DNA from: CBDHCC01 sp965261015
GTDB taxonomy: Bacteria; Pseudomonadota; Alphaproteobacteria; Sphingomonadales; Sphingomonadaceae
Assembly: GCA_965261015.1 (NCBI GenBank)
Contig: CBDHCC010000001.1
Location: forward strand, 806,001 to 870,000
Reading direction: 5' to 3'
Length of the DNA stretch: 64,000 nucleotides
Shown here: positions 50,318-58,670 of the stretch, one piece after another
How positions within the stretch are numbered: position 1 is the first letter of the stretch
How the letters are laid out: every line of letters starts with the position of its first letter
The notes under the pieces: generated by a model
What the model was told of the DNA's origin: nothing
What the model saw: only the letters and a program-made list of their open reading frames with translations
Database searches by the model: none
Made by a program: the position numbers and the translations under genes

Positions 50318-52300
50318 ATGAAGATTCCAACAGCGCTGCTCGGCGCGCTGATGCTGGCGGGCACGCCGGCGTTCGCTGGCGACGCCATGCCGGCCGACCG
50401 CGCGGCCCAGTTGTTCGGTCAGCGCGAGGCGGTCCACGCCGTCAACCTGTCGCCCGACGGCACCAAGATCGTCTTCATCGCGGCCGGGCCGGGGGCTGTG
50501 TCGAGCGCGGTGGTCGCCCCGGTCGCCGGCGGCAAGCCGGTCCAGGTGGCGGTCAGCGACGGCGACCCGTTCCGCCTGTCCTGGTGCGACTGGATCAGCG
50601 ACGAGCGGGTGATCTGCCAGCTTTACGCGGTGACCGACCGCAGCCGCTTCAACACCCTGGCACCCTTCACCCGGCTGATGGCCTTCGACGCCGATGGGCG
50701 CAATGTGATCGGGCTGGGTCCCAAGAGCCGAGTCGGGTTCGAATATGACCAGCAGTTCGACGGCACCGTCATCCACTGGGGCCGCGACGGCACCGCGCTG
50801 ATCGCGCGCGACCACGCGCCCGAGCGGGCGGAGGTGAACCGCGCCGCCATGCAGCTGGGCGTCGGCTACGGCGTCGATCGCGTCGACCTGCGGACCGGCA
50901 AGGCGAAGACCGTCGAATATCCGGACGCGGACGCGGTCTCGTTCCTGGCCGACAGCGACGGCGCGGTCCGGATCAAGGGCGAGCGCAAGCCGGTGGGCCA
51001 GGGCAAGGCGGCGGGGTACGAGACCCTCTATTCCTTCCGTGCGAAAGGCAGCGACGGCTGGCGGCCCTTGTCGCGCATCGCGGGGGCGGCCGACATGGAG
51101 CCGCTGGCGATCGCGGAGGACGGCCTTTCGATGGTCGCGGCGGGGGAGAAGGACGACCGCACGGCGCTTTACCGGGTCGGCCTGATGGAGGGCAGCGCGG
51201 TCACGTTGCTGGTCGCCAACGATCGGGTGGACGTCGACACGCTCCAGTCGCTGGGCAGGCGAGGCAAGATCATCTCCGCCTCCTGGGTGACGGACAAGCG
51301 GGAGCGGCTGTATTTCGACCCGGAGCTGGAGACGCTCGCCTACACCTTCTACAGCTCGCTGCCGAACCACCCCCAGATCACCTTCGAGAGCGCGAGCGAG
51401 GACGGCCGCAAGCTGGTCTTCCTGGCGAGCAGCGACGTCGATCCGGGGACTTATTATTATTTTGACCGCGACTCCCGCCAGCTGACGGAGCTGCTGGGTG
51501 CCCGGCCGGCGCTTGGCTCCGTGGAGCTCGCCCGGGTCAAGCCGGTGCGGTACAAGGCGGCGGACGGCACGGAGATCCCGGCCTATCTGACCCTGCCGGC
51601 GGCGGCCCAGGGGCGGACGGTGCCCGCGATCGTCCTGCCGCACGGCGGGCCGTCGTCGCGCGACGAATGGGGGTTCGACTGGCTGGCCCAGTTCTTCGCC
51701 GCGCGCGGCTATGCGGTGCTTCAGCCCAACTATCGCGGGTCGGCGGGCTATGGCGACGACTGGTTCGTGAACAACGGATTCAAGTCCTGGGACATCGCGA
51801 TCGGCGACATCAACGCGGGCGCGCGTTGGCTGGTGGAGAGCGGGGTCACGACCGCCGCCCAGCTCGCGATCGTCGGCTGGTCCTATGGCGGCTATGCCGC
51901 GCTACAGGGCGGCGCGGAGGCTCCGGACCTCTACAAGGCCATCGTGGCGATCGCGCCGGTAAGCGATCTGGAACTGCTGAAGAACGACAGCCGGGGCTTC
52001 GACAGCTACAAGTCGGTCCGGACCTTCATCGGGTCCGGCGAACACCTCGCGGCCGGGTCGCCACGCCGGCGCGCGGACCGGTTCCAGGCGCCGGTGCTGA
52101 TGTTCAGCGGCGACCGGGACCTGAACGTCAATGTGCGCCAGGCGCGCGGGATGGAGGAGGCGCTGCGCCGGGCCGGCAAGCCGGTCGAGCTGGTCGTCTT
52201 CCCAGGGCTGGACCACCAGCTGGTCGACACCGCGGCCCGGACCGCCATGCTGACGAAGGCCGAGGCGTTCCTGCGCCAGACGATGCGGATCGGGGAGTAG
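50318..52300 (+). CDS. S9-family prolyl oligopeptidase, secreted
   Basis: Encodes 660 aa. A signal peptide (KIPTALLGALMLAGTPAFA) precedes an N-terminal beta-propeller (about residues 30-390) and a C-terminal alpha/beta-hydrolase domain. The triad is Ser522 in GWSYGGYAAL, Asp601 in SGDRDLNV and His633 in GLDHQL. This is a DPP-like or acylaminoacyl-like peptidase of the periplasm. ATG 50318 is preceded by GGGGGGAAG. Together with the divergent M28 enzyme it suggests peptide scavenging. Confidence 0.9.
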   Translation: MKIPTALLGALMLAGTPAFAGDAMPADRAAQLFGQREAVHAVNLSPDGTKIVFIAAGPGAVSSAVVAPVAGGKPVQVAVSDGDPFRLSWCDWISDERVICQLYAVTDRSRFNTLAPFTRLMAFDADGRNVIGLGPKSRVGFEYDQQFDGTVIHWGRDGTALIARDHAPERAEVNRAAMQLGVGYGVDRVDLRTGKAKTVEYPDADAVSFLADSDGAVRIKGERKPVGQGKAAGYETLYSFRAKGSDGWRPLSRIAGAADMEPLAIAEDGLSMVAAGEKDDRTALYRVGLMEGSAVTLLVANDRVDVDTLQSLGRRGKIISASWVTDKRERLYFDPELETLAYTFYSSLPNHPQITFESASEDGRKLVFLASSDVDPGTYYYFDRDSRQLTELLGARPALGSVELARVKPVRYKAADGTEIPAYLTLPAAAQGRTVPAIVLPHGGPSSRDEWGFDWLAQFFAARGYAVLQPNYRGSAGYGDDWFVNNGFKSWDIAIGDINAGARWLVESGVTTAAQLAIVGWSYGGYAALQGGAEAPDLYKAIVAIAPVSDLELLKNDSRGFDSYKSVRTFIGSGEHLAAGSPRRRADRFQAPVLMFSGDRDLNVNVRQARGMEEALRRAGKPVELVVFPGLDHQLVDTAARTAMLTKAEAFLRQTMRIGE

Positions 52301-52304
52301 GGGT

Positions 52305-52336
52305 GCCGGGCGGTCGGGGATGCCCGATCGCCCGGC
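52305..52336. terminator. Hairpin between the convergent S9 peptidase and rpsD genes
   Basis: GCCGGGCGGTCGGG pairs with CCCGATCGCCCGGC around a short loop, with one mismatch that becomes a G-U pair in one strand. It fills the 48-base gap between the two stop codons and could end transcription from both sides. There is no long T tract. Confidence 0.6.
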
Positions 52337-52348
52337 GACCACAGACGC

Positions 52349-52963
52349 TTAGCGGGAGTAGAACTCGACCACCAGGTTCGGTTCCATGCGGACCGGATAG
52401 GGCACCTCGTCCAGCGTCGGCACGCGGGTGAACGTCACCTTGTCCGTGCCGTCGGCCACGACGTAATCGGGCTGGTCGCGCTCGGCCAGGCTCTGCGCCT
52501 CGAGCACCAGCGCCATCTCCTTGGCCTTGGACCCCAACGTGATCTCGTCGCCGACCGCGATCTGGCGCGACGCGACATTGCACTTGACCCCGTTCACGCG
52601 GATGTGGCCGTGGCTGACCAGCTGGCGCGCGGCGAAGATGGTGGGGACGAACTTGGCGCGATAGACGACCATGTCCAGCCGGCGCTCCAGCAGGCCGATC
52701 AGGTTCTGGCCGGTGTCGCCCTTCATCCGCGACGCCTCGAAATAGGCGCGCTTGAATTGCTTTTCGGTGATGTCGCCGTAATAGCCCTTCAGCTTCTGCT
52801 TCGCGCGTAGCTGGATGCCGAAGTCCGACACCTTGCCCTTGCGGCGCTGACCGTGCTGTCCGGGGCCGTATTCGCGGCGGTTGACCGGAGATTTCGGCCG
52901 ACCCCAGATGTTCTCGCCCATCCGGCGGTCGAGCTTGTACTTGGCGCTCGTGCGCTTCGACAT
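52349..52963 (-). CDS. rpsD: 30S ribosomal protein S4
   Basis: Encodes 204 aa. The N-terminus SKRTSAKYKLDRRMGENIWG, the segment YGPGQHGQRRKGKVSDFG and the S4 domain (RLDMVVYRAKFVPTIFAARQ, VSHGHIRVNGVKCNVAS) are diagnostic. It organises the 5' domain of 16S rRNA and is the nucleation protein of the small subunit. As in other alphaproteobacteria it stands apart from the large ribosomal operons. It lacks the N-terminal zinc-binding cysteines of the C+ form. Confidence 0.97.
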   Translation of the reverse strand: MSKRTSAKYKLDRRMGENIWGRPKSPVNRREYGPGQHGQRRKGKVSDFGIQLRAKQKLKGYYGDITEKQFKRAYFEASRMKGDTGQNLIGLLERRLDMVVYRAKFVPTIFAARQLVSHGHIRVNGVKCNVASRQIAVGDEITLGSKAKEMALVLEAQSLAERDQPDYVVADGTDKVTFTRVPTLDEVPYPVRMEPNLVVEFYSR

Positions 52964-53161
52964 CGTTGTTCTCCGTTCGCGTGACCCCCTTGAGGGGATC
53001 GGTTCAGTCCCGGAACCGCACCGCCCGCCCGCGAACGGAGGGGCGCGGCCACCGCTTCACCGGGGTGCGGGGCCAACTGCGTGGAAGCGGCGGTCTGTGG
53101 CGAAGGGACGCGCGCGCGTCAAGCTTGCCCGGCGGGAAGCGAGGGGATAGCCGCGTGCGGC

Positions 53162-53491
53162 ATGACCGATCCGATCGCCCCCGAACGCTGCGCCACCATG
53201 GACCAGGTGCGCGCCGGCGTGGACCGGGTGGACGAGCGGCTGTGGACGCTACTGGGCGAGCGCTTCGCCTTCATGCGCGCGGCCGCCCGGATCAAGGCGG
53301 AGCGCGACCAAGTCCGCGACGAGGGCCGCAAGCAGCAGGTGATCGCCGCCGCCCGCGCCGCCGCGGCCCGGGCGGGCGTACCGGCGGCCGTCGCGGACCG
53401 GTTGTGGGGCGAACTGGTCGAGCTGTCGATCGCCTACGAACTTGAGGAGTGGGACCGGGCGCGGGGGCGCGACGACGCCCGTCCGGCCTAG
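53162..53491 (+). CDS. Chorismate mutase, AroQ type
   Basis: Encodes 109 aa from ATG 53162. The single helical domain has ATMDQVRAGVDRVDERLWTL, RFAFMRAAARIKAERDQVRD and a C-terminal helix, with the conserved arginine and lysine residues of the small monofunctional AroQ family. It converts chorismate to prephenate for phenylalanine and tyrosine. Its stop overlaps the stop of the convergent trmJ by 4 bp. Confidence 0.88.
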   Translation: MTDPIAPERCATMDQVRAGVDRVDERLWTLLGERFAFMRAAARIKAERDQVRDEGRKQQVIAAARAAAARAGVPAAVADRLWGELVELSIAYELEEWDRARGRDDARPA

Positions 53492-54219
53492 CCCCGATCC
53501 CGATCCGGTCCGCCCAGGGCGCTCAGCACGCCGCGAAAGGTGCGGACCTGATTGGCGCTCCAGCCCGGTTTGGTGAGCAGCGTCCTCAGCGTGCGCCGGG
53601 TGATCGGCCCGCGATGGGGCGGCCAGAAATACGCCTTGGGCTCCAGCATCGCGTCGATCTGGGCCAGCATTCCCTCCAGCTCCGCCTGGGGTGCCGGGGG
53701 TTCGTCGTCCGGCACGGGCGGGCTGACCAGGTCCGCGCCCGCGCGCCCCACCTCATAGGCGACCAGCAGCACCGCCTGCGCCAGGTTGAGCGACGAGAAG
53801 TCCGGGTTCACCGGCACGGTCAGGATCGTGCGGGCCAGCGCCACGTCGTCGGTCTCCAGCCCCGACCGTTCCGCGCCGAACAGGACTGCGGCCCCGCCGC
53901 GCACGAGCGCCCGGCCGGCCTGGGCGGGACTGACCACGGGTTTGGTGACGTCGCGCCGGCGGACGGTGGTGGCATAGACATGCTTGCGGTCGGCCACCGC
54001 GGCGGCCGTGGTGGGATAGACGCGCGCGCCGTCCAGCACCCGGTCGGCGCCCGACGCGGCGGGGCCGGCCGCAGGGTTGGGCCAGCCGTCGCGCGGCTCG
54101 ACCAGCCGCAGGTCGGTCAGGCCGAAGTTCAGCATCGCGCGCGCCGCCGCGCCGATATTCTCGCCCAATTGGGGGCGCACCAGCACGATCGCCGGACCGC
54201 CCTCTGCCTCGTCCGTCAT
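53488..54219 (-). CDS. trmJ: tRNA 2'-O-methyltransferase of the TrmJ/TrmH (SPOUT) family
   Basis: Encodes 243 aa. IVLVRPQLGENIGAAARAML, KPVVSPAQAGRALV, VLFGAERSGLETDDVALA and LNLAQAVLLVAYEV are the SPOUT knot motifs; the TrmJ-specific C-terminal helical extension is present. It methylates the ribose at position 32 of several tRNAs. It overlaps nrdR by 4 bp and chorismate mutase by 4 bp. Confidence 0.9.
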   Translation of the reverse strand: MTDEAEGGPAIVLVRPQLGENIGAAARAMLNFGLTDLRLVEPRDGWPNPAAGPAASGADRVLDGARVYPTTAAAVADRKHVYATTVRRRDVTKPVVSPAQAGRALVRGGAAVLFGAERSGLETDDVALARTILTVPVNPDFSSLNLAQAVLLVAYEVGRAGADLVSPPVPDDEPPAPQAELEGMLAQIDAMLEPKAYFWPPHRGPITRRTLRTLLTKPGWSANQVRTFRGVLSALGGPDRDRG

Positions 54220-54674
54220 TCGAACAGGTCGCGCACCTGGCCCGCGAACGCCTCGAAGTCGCTGGCTTCCGTGAAGTCCTTATAGACGCTGGCGAAGCGG
54301 ATATAGGCGACGCTGTCCAGCGCCTCGAGCGCGTCCATCGCGCGGGCACCGATGGCGTTGGAGGTCACCTCGCTCTCGCCGCTCGTCTCCAATTGCCGCT
54401 GGATACCGCTCACCAACTGGTCGATCTTCGCCACGTCCACCGGCCGCTTGCGGCAGGCGAGCGCCACTGAGCGGCGCAGCTTTTCCCGGTCAAAAGGCTC
54501 GCGCCGGCCGCCGGATTTGAGCACCGTCAATTCGCGCAGCTGCACGCGCTCGAAGGTGGTGAAGCGCGCGCCGCAGCCTTCGCATTGCCGCCGGCGACGG
54601 ATCGCGGCCGCGTCCTCCGTGGGACGCGAGTCTTTCACTTGGCTGTTGTCGTGCGCGCAGAAGGGGCAGCGCAC
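54216..54674 (-). CDS. nrdR: Transcriptional repressor NrdR
   Basis: Encodes 152 aa. An N-terminal zinc ribbon (MRCPFCAHDNSQVKDSRPTE, CEGCGARFTTFERVQ) is followed by an ATP-cone domain (KSGGRREPFDREKLRRSVAL). Both are complete. NrdR represses ribonucleotide reductase genes in response to nucleotide levels; no target gene is in the window. It overlaps trmJ by 4 bp. Confidence 0.96.
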   Translation of the reverse strand: MRCPFCAHDNSQVKDSRPTEDAAAIRRRRQCEGCGARFTTFERVQLRELTVLKSGGRREPFDREKLRRSVALACRKRPVDVAKIDQLVSGIQRQLETSGESEVTSNAIGARAMDALEALDSVAYIRFASVYKDFTEASDFEAFAGQVRDLFE

Positions 54675-54680
54675 GGAGCG

Positions 54681-54968
54681 TTACCGGCGCAGGCGAGCGT
54701 AGGCGACCGCGCCCCCGACCAGGGCACCCAGCGGCAGGGTGACGAACGGCAGCAGGACGCCGGCGACCGCGCCGATCGCGGCGCCCGTCGCCACCGTCTT
54801 GCCGGTGGGCGTCGCCAACGCCGATCGCCCGCGGGCCAGCAGGTCGTCCGCCAGTGTGCCGCCGCCCGCGTCCAGCGCCTTGCCGCAGGCCTGGCAATAG
54901 GCCGCGCCCGGCGGATTGGCGGTGCCGCAGCGCGCGCAGAGACGTTCGAGCGTCGGGTTGTCGGTCAT
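54681..54968 (-). CDS. Zinc-ribbon membrane protein
   Basis: Encodes 95 aa from ATG 54968. The N-terminal zinc ribbon (RLCARCGTANPPGAAYCQAC) is followed by a linker and a hydrophobic pair of segments (AIGAVAGVLLPFVTLPLGAL, VGGAVAYARLRR). The function is unknown; such proteins are thought to be small membrane-tethered regulators or assembly factors. It lies between glyA and nrdR on the same strand. Confidence 0.78.
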   Translation of the reverse strand: MTDNPTLERLCARCGTANPPGAAYCQACGKALDAGGGTLADDLLARGRSALATPTGKTVATGAAIGAVAGVLLPFVTLPLGALVGGAVAYARLRR

Positions 54969-55005
54969 GGTCGGGTTCCTCGCGGTGCGCGCCGGGCCGG
55001 CGCGA

Positions 55006-56319
55006 TCAGTCTTCGTAGATCGGAAAGCGGGCGCACAGCGCCTCGACGCGCTCGCGCACGCCATCCTCGACCGCGGTGTTGCCGGCCGGACCGTTCGCCA
55101 CCAGGCCGTCCAGCACGTCGGCGATCATGTGCCCGATCTCCCGGAACTCGGCGGGGCCGAAGCCGCGCGTGGTGCCGGCGGGGGAGCCCACCCGGATGCC
55201 GCTGGTGCGCGCCGGCGGCAGGGGGTCGCCCGGCACGCCGTTCTTGTTGCAGGTGATGCCGGCACGGTGGAGGGACTCGTCCGCGTCCTTGCCGCTGATG
55301 CCCAGCGGGCGCAGGTCGACCAGCGCCAGGTGCGTGTCCGTGCCGCCGGCGACCAGGTCCGATCCCCGCTCCGCCAAGGTCGCGGCCAGCACCTTGGCGT
55401 TGGCGATCACCGCGCGGCTGTAGCTCTTGAAGTCGGGGCGCAGCGCCTCGCCGAACGCCACCGCCTTGGCGGCGATCACGTGCATCAGCGGCCCGCCCTG
55501 CAGGCCGGGGAACACGGCCGAGTTGATCTTCTTGGCGATCGCCTCGTCATTGGTCAGCACCATGCCGCCGCGCGGTCCGCGCAGGGTCTTGTGCGTGGTG
55601 GTCGTGACGACGTGGGCGTGAGGGAAGGGCGAGGGGTGCTCGCCCGCCGCGACCAGCCCGGCGAAATGGGCCATATCGACGTGCAGGACCGCGCCGACCT
55701 CGTCCGCGATCGCGCGGAAGCGGGCGAAGTCGATGTGCCGGGGATAGGCCGATCCGCCCGCGATGATGACGGCCGGCTTGTGGGTGCGCGCCAACAGTTC
55801 GACCTCGTCGAAGTCGATCAGGTGGTCGGCCGTCCGCACTCCGTACTGCACGGCGTTGAACCACTTGCCGGACTGGGCGGGCGGCGCGCCGTGGGTCAGG
55901 TGGCCGCCGGCGTCCAGGCTCATCCCCAGGATGACCGCGCCGGGCTTCGCAAGCGCCAGCAGGACCGCGCCGTTCGCCTGCGCGCCGGAGTGCGGCTGGA
56001 CGTTGGCATAGGCGCACCCGAACAGCTCGCACGCGCGCTCGATCGCCAGCGTCTCGACCACGTCGGACGGGCCGCAGCCCTGGTAATAGCGCCGGCCCGG
56101 ATAGCCTTCGGCGTATTTGTTCGTGAAGACCGACCCCTGCGCGTCCAGCACGGCGCGGCTGACGATGTTCTCGCTGGCGATCAGCTCGATCTGGGTGCGC
56201 TGCCGACGTTGTTCGGCCTCGATGGCCTGGAACACGGCATCGTCACTGGTCCGGACGTCGTCGGTGAAGAAGCCGTCGGAGCGGATGGCACCTTCGGTCT
56301 GGGGGGCGGCGGTGCTCAT
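55006..56319 (-). CDS. glyA: Serine hydroxymethyltransferase
   Basis: Encodes 437 aa. It interconverts serine and glycine using pyridoxal phosphate and tetrahydrofolate. IELIASENIVSRAVLDAQGS, YAEGYPGRRYYQGC and TTTHKTLRGPRGGMVL (PLP lysine) are definitive. Its ATG overlaps the rpiB stop (ATGA). With nrdR downstream it forms a minus-strand housekeeping group. Confidence 0.97.
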   Translation of the reverse strand: MSTAAPQTEGAIRSDGFFTDDVRTSDDAVFQAIEAEQRRQRTQIELIASENIVSRAVLDAQGSVFTNKYAEGYPGRRYYQGCGPSDVVETLAIERACELFGCAYANVQPHSGAQANGAVLLALAKPGAVILGMSLDAGGHLTHGAPPAQSGKWFNAVQYGVRTADHLIDFDEVELLARTHKPAVIIAGGSAYPRHIDFARFRAIADEVGAVLHVDMAHFAGLVAAGEHPSPFPHAHVVTTTTHKTLRGPRGGMVLTNDEAIAKKINSAVFPGLQGGPLMHVIAAKAVAFGEALRPDFKSYSRAVIANAKVLAATLAERGSDLVAGGTDTHLALVDLRPLGISGKDADESLHRAGITCNKNGVPGDPLPPARTSGIRVGSPAGTTRGFGPAEFREIGHMIADVLDGLVANGPAGNTAVEDGVRERVEALCARFPIYED

Positions 56320-56798
56320 TGCGGGTCTCCCGAAGGGTGCGCGGTCGAAGGCAGGGCGGTGAGTTTGTCGACGCGGTGACTATGACGCCCGCCGCTGAAG
56401 GGCGTGTGAAGAAAGGTCGCCAGACAGTCGAGCGCGGTCTCAATCCCGATCAGGCGCGCGCCCAGGGCGATGACATTGGCGTCGTTGTGCGAGCGCGCCA
56501 GCCGGGCCGACAGGTGGTCGGACACCAGCGCGCATCGGCAGGCGGGAAAGCGGTTGACCGCGATGTCGATGCCGATCCCCGATCCGCAGAGCGCCACCCC
56601 GAACCGCGCCTCTCCGTCAGTGATCGCGCGGGCCAGCTTGGCCCCATAGTCGGGATAGTCGACGGACGCCGTGTCGTGAGCGCCCAGATCGGTCACCTCG
56701 TGGCCCTCGCCGCGCAGCCAATCGGCCAACGCCGCCTTCATCGCGACCGCCGCGTGATCGGACGCGAGCGCGACGCGCAGGGGTGTGCCGGCAACCAT
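56316..56798 (-). CDS. rpiB: Ribose-5-phosphate isomerase B
   Basis: Encodes 160 aa from ATG 56798. The segments LRVALASDHAAVAMKAALAD, FGVALCGSGIGIDIAVNRFP (catalytic Cys) and SHNDANVIALGARLIG are typical of RpiB. It interconverts ribose-5-phosphate and ribulose-5-phosphate. The same frame is open far upstream across the ligase and oxidoreductase genes in antisense; that part is not coding. It starts the unit rpiB-glyA. Confidence 0.93.
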   Translation of the reverse strand: MVAGTPLRVALASDHAAVAMKAALADWLRGEGHEVTDLGAHDTASVDYPDYGAKLARAITDGEARFGVALCGSGIGIDIAVNRFPACRCALVSDHLSARLARSHNDANVIALGARLIGIETALDCLATFLHTPFSGGRHSHRVDKLTALPSTAHPSGDPQ

Positions 56799-56903
56799 CG
56801 CCCGGCGTACTAGCGGGCCGGGCCGGCCAACGCCACCGCCTTTCGCCCCTTGCCCCCGCACGCCCTCCTTCCGCATAGTCCGCCGAAAAGCAGGAGCGGA
56901 CGG

Positions 56904-58610
56904 ATGGCGAACGAACTCGACACGATGATCGACGCGGCGGTGGACCGGCTGACAGGGGCCGACGGGCCGCTGGCGGTCCAGACTACGACGATCGGCGGCC
57001 GCCCGCTGCCCGCCATCGCCGCCGCGCCGCCCAGCCTGCCGGCCTATTTCGCGCATTTCTGCGCCGAACATGGCGACAAGACCTTTCTGGTGGCCGGAAC
57101 CGAGCGGCTGAGCTTCGCCGAGACGCACACCGCCGCGCGCCGGGTCGCGGGCGCGTTGGTCGCGGACTGGGGCGTGCGGCGGGGCGACCGGGTGGGCATC
57201 GCGGCCCGCAACGCGCCCGCCTGGATCGTGGCCTATATGGGCATCCTGATGGCCGGCGGCGTCGCCACCTTGCTGAACGGCTGGTGGCAGGGGGGAGAGC
57301 TGGCCGACGCCGTCGCCGACACGGGCACCCGCCTGGTGATCGCCGATCCGGAGCGCGCCGAGCGTCTGAGCGGCCTGCCGGGGCTGGACATCGTGGCGCT
57401 GGACGTCGCCCGTCCACTGGCCGACGCGCTGGCCCCGCTGTTCGCGCGCGGGGGCGACACCGGCACGGCGCTGCCCGAATTGGGCCCGGACGACGTGGCG
57501 ACCATCCTGTTCACGTCCGGATCGACGGGCCAGTCGAAGGGCGCGTGGTCGGACCATCGCGGCGTGGTCCAGGGCACCTTCACCTATCTGATGCAGACCC
57601 TGTCGATGCTGGACGTGCTGACGCGCCAGGGCGAGCCGCCGGCCGCGGACATCCAGCCGGCGACGCTGTTGAACGTGCCGCTGTTCCACGTCACCGCCGA
57701 GATCCCGGTGATGCTCCAGTCCTTCGCCATGGGGCGCAAGCTGGTCCTGATGCCGCGCTGGGACGCGGCGGAGGCGATGCGGCTGATGGAGGCGGAGCGC
57801 GTCACCTATTTCGTGGGCGTGCCGCTGATGAGCTATGAGATCCTGGTCCACCCCGAACGCGCCCGCTTCGACCTGAGCACCGTGCGCGACTTCGCCGCCG
57901 GCGGCGCTCCGCGCCCGGTCGAGCACGTCCGCCGGCTGGACGCGGAGATGGGCGGTGCCCGCCCGCTGCTGGGCTATGGTCTGACCGAGACGAACGCGGT
58001 CGGGTGCGGCAATGTGGGCGACAGCTACCTGGCGAAGCCCGACAGCACCGGCCGGCCCTTCGCGCCCATGGTGGAGGTCGCGATCCTGAACGACGCGGGC
58101 ACCCACCTGCTGGCGGGCGAGCGCGGCGAGGTGGGGATCCGGTCCGCCGCCAACTTCCGCGGTTACTGGAACAACCCGGAGGCGACGGCGGCGGCGGTTA
58201 CCGACGACGGTTTCTTCCGCACCGGCGACCTGGGCTATCTGGACGACGAGGAGTATCTGTTCATCGTCGACCGCAAAAAGGACATCATCATCCGGGGTGG
58301 CGAGAACATCGCGTGCCAGGAGGTGGAGGCCGCGATCTACGAACATCCCGACGTCGCCGAATGCGCGGTGTTCGGCCTGCCGGATCCCAGGCTGGGCGAG
58401 GTGCCCGGCACCGTCATCCACCTGGCGGACGGGTCCAGCCTGGACGAGGAAGGGTTGGCGCAGTTCCTGTCGACCCGGCTCGCCAGTTTCAAGCGGCCCG
58501 CGCGCGTCTGGTTTGCCGCCGAGCCCCTGCCCCGGCTGGGCACCGAGAAGATCGACAAGGTGGCGCTGCGCGGGCGCTATCGCGAGGTCGTGGAGCGCGA
58601 AGGGGCCTGA
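56904..58610 (+). CDS. AMP-binding acyl-CoA ligase/synthetase
   Basis: Encodes 568 aa from ATG 56904, with AGGAG upstream. The adenylating core is complete: ILFTSGSTGQSKGA (phosphate-binding loop), GYGLTETN, FFRTGDLGYL, FIVDRKKDIIIRGGENI and the C-terminal lysine in GTEKIDKVAL. It activates a carboxylic acid to acyl-AMP and then the CoA thioester; the substrate cannot be read from sequence, although the length and motifs resemble medium- or long-chain fatty acyl-CoA ligases. It is divergent from rpiB. Confidence 0.9.
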   Translation: MANELDTMIDAAVDRLTGADGPLAVQTTTIGGRPLPAIAAAPPSLPAYFAHFCAEHGDKTFLVAGTERLSFAETHTAARRVAGALVADWGVRRGDRVGIAARNAPAWIVAYMGILMAGGVATLLNGWWQGGELADAVADTGTRLVIADPERAERLSGLPGLDIVALDVARPLADALAPLFARGGDTGTALPELGPDDVATILFTSGSTGQSKGAWSDHRGVVQGTFTYLMQTLSMLDVLTRQGEPPAADIQPATLLNVPLFHVTAEIPVMLQSFAMGRKLVLMPRWDAAEAMRLMEAERVTYFVGVPLMSYEILVHPERARFDLSTVRDFAAGGAPRPVEHVRRLDAEMGGARPLLGYGLTETNAVGCGNVGDSYLAKPDSTGRPFAPMVEVAILNDAGTHLLAGERGEVGIRSAANFRGYWNNPEATAAAVTDDGFFRTGDLGYLDDEEYLFIVDRKKDIIIRGGENIACQEVEAAIYEHPDVAECAVFGLPDPRLGEVPGTVIHLADGSSLDEEGLAQFLSTRLASFKRPARVWFAAEPLPRLGTEKIDKVALRGRYREVVEREGA

Positions 58611-58670
58611 GCGCCGCCGCGCCCGCACCGCCACTTCACGCCCGCCGTCGTCGCCCCTAGAGCGAACCGC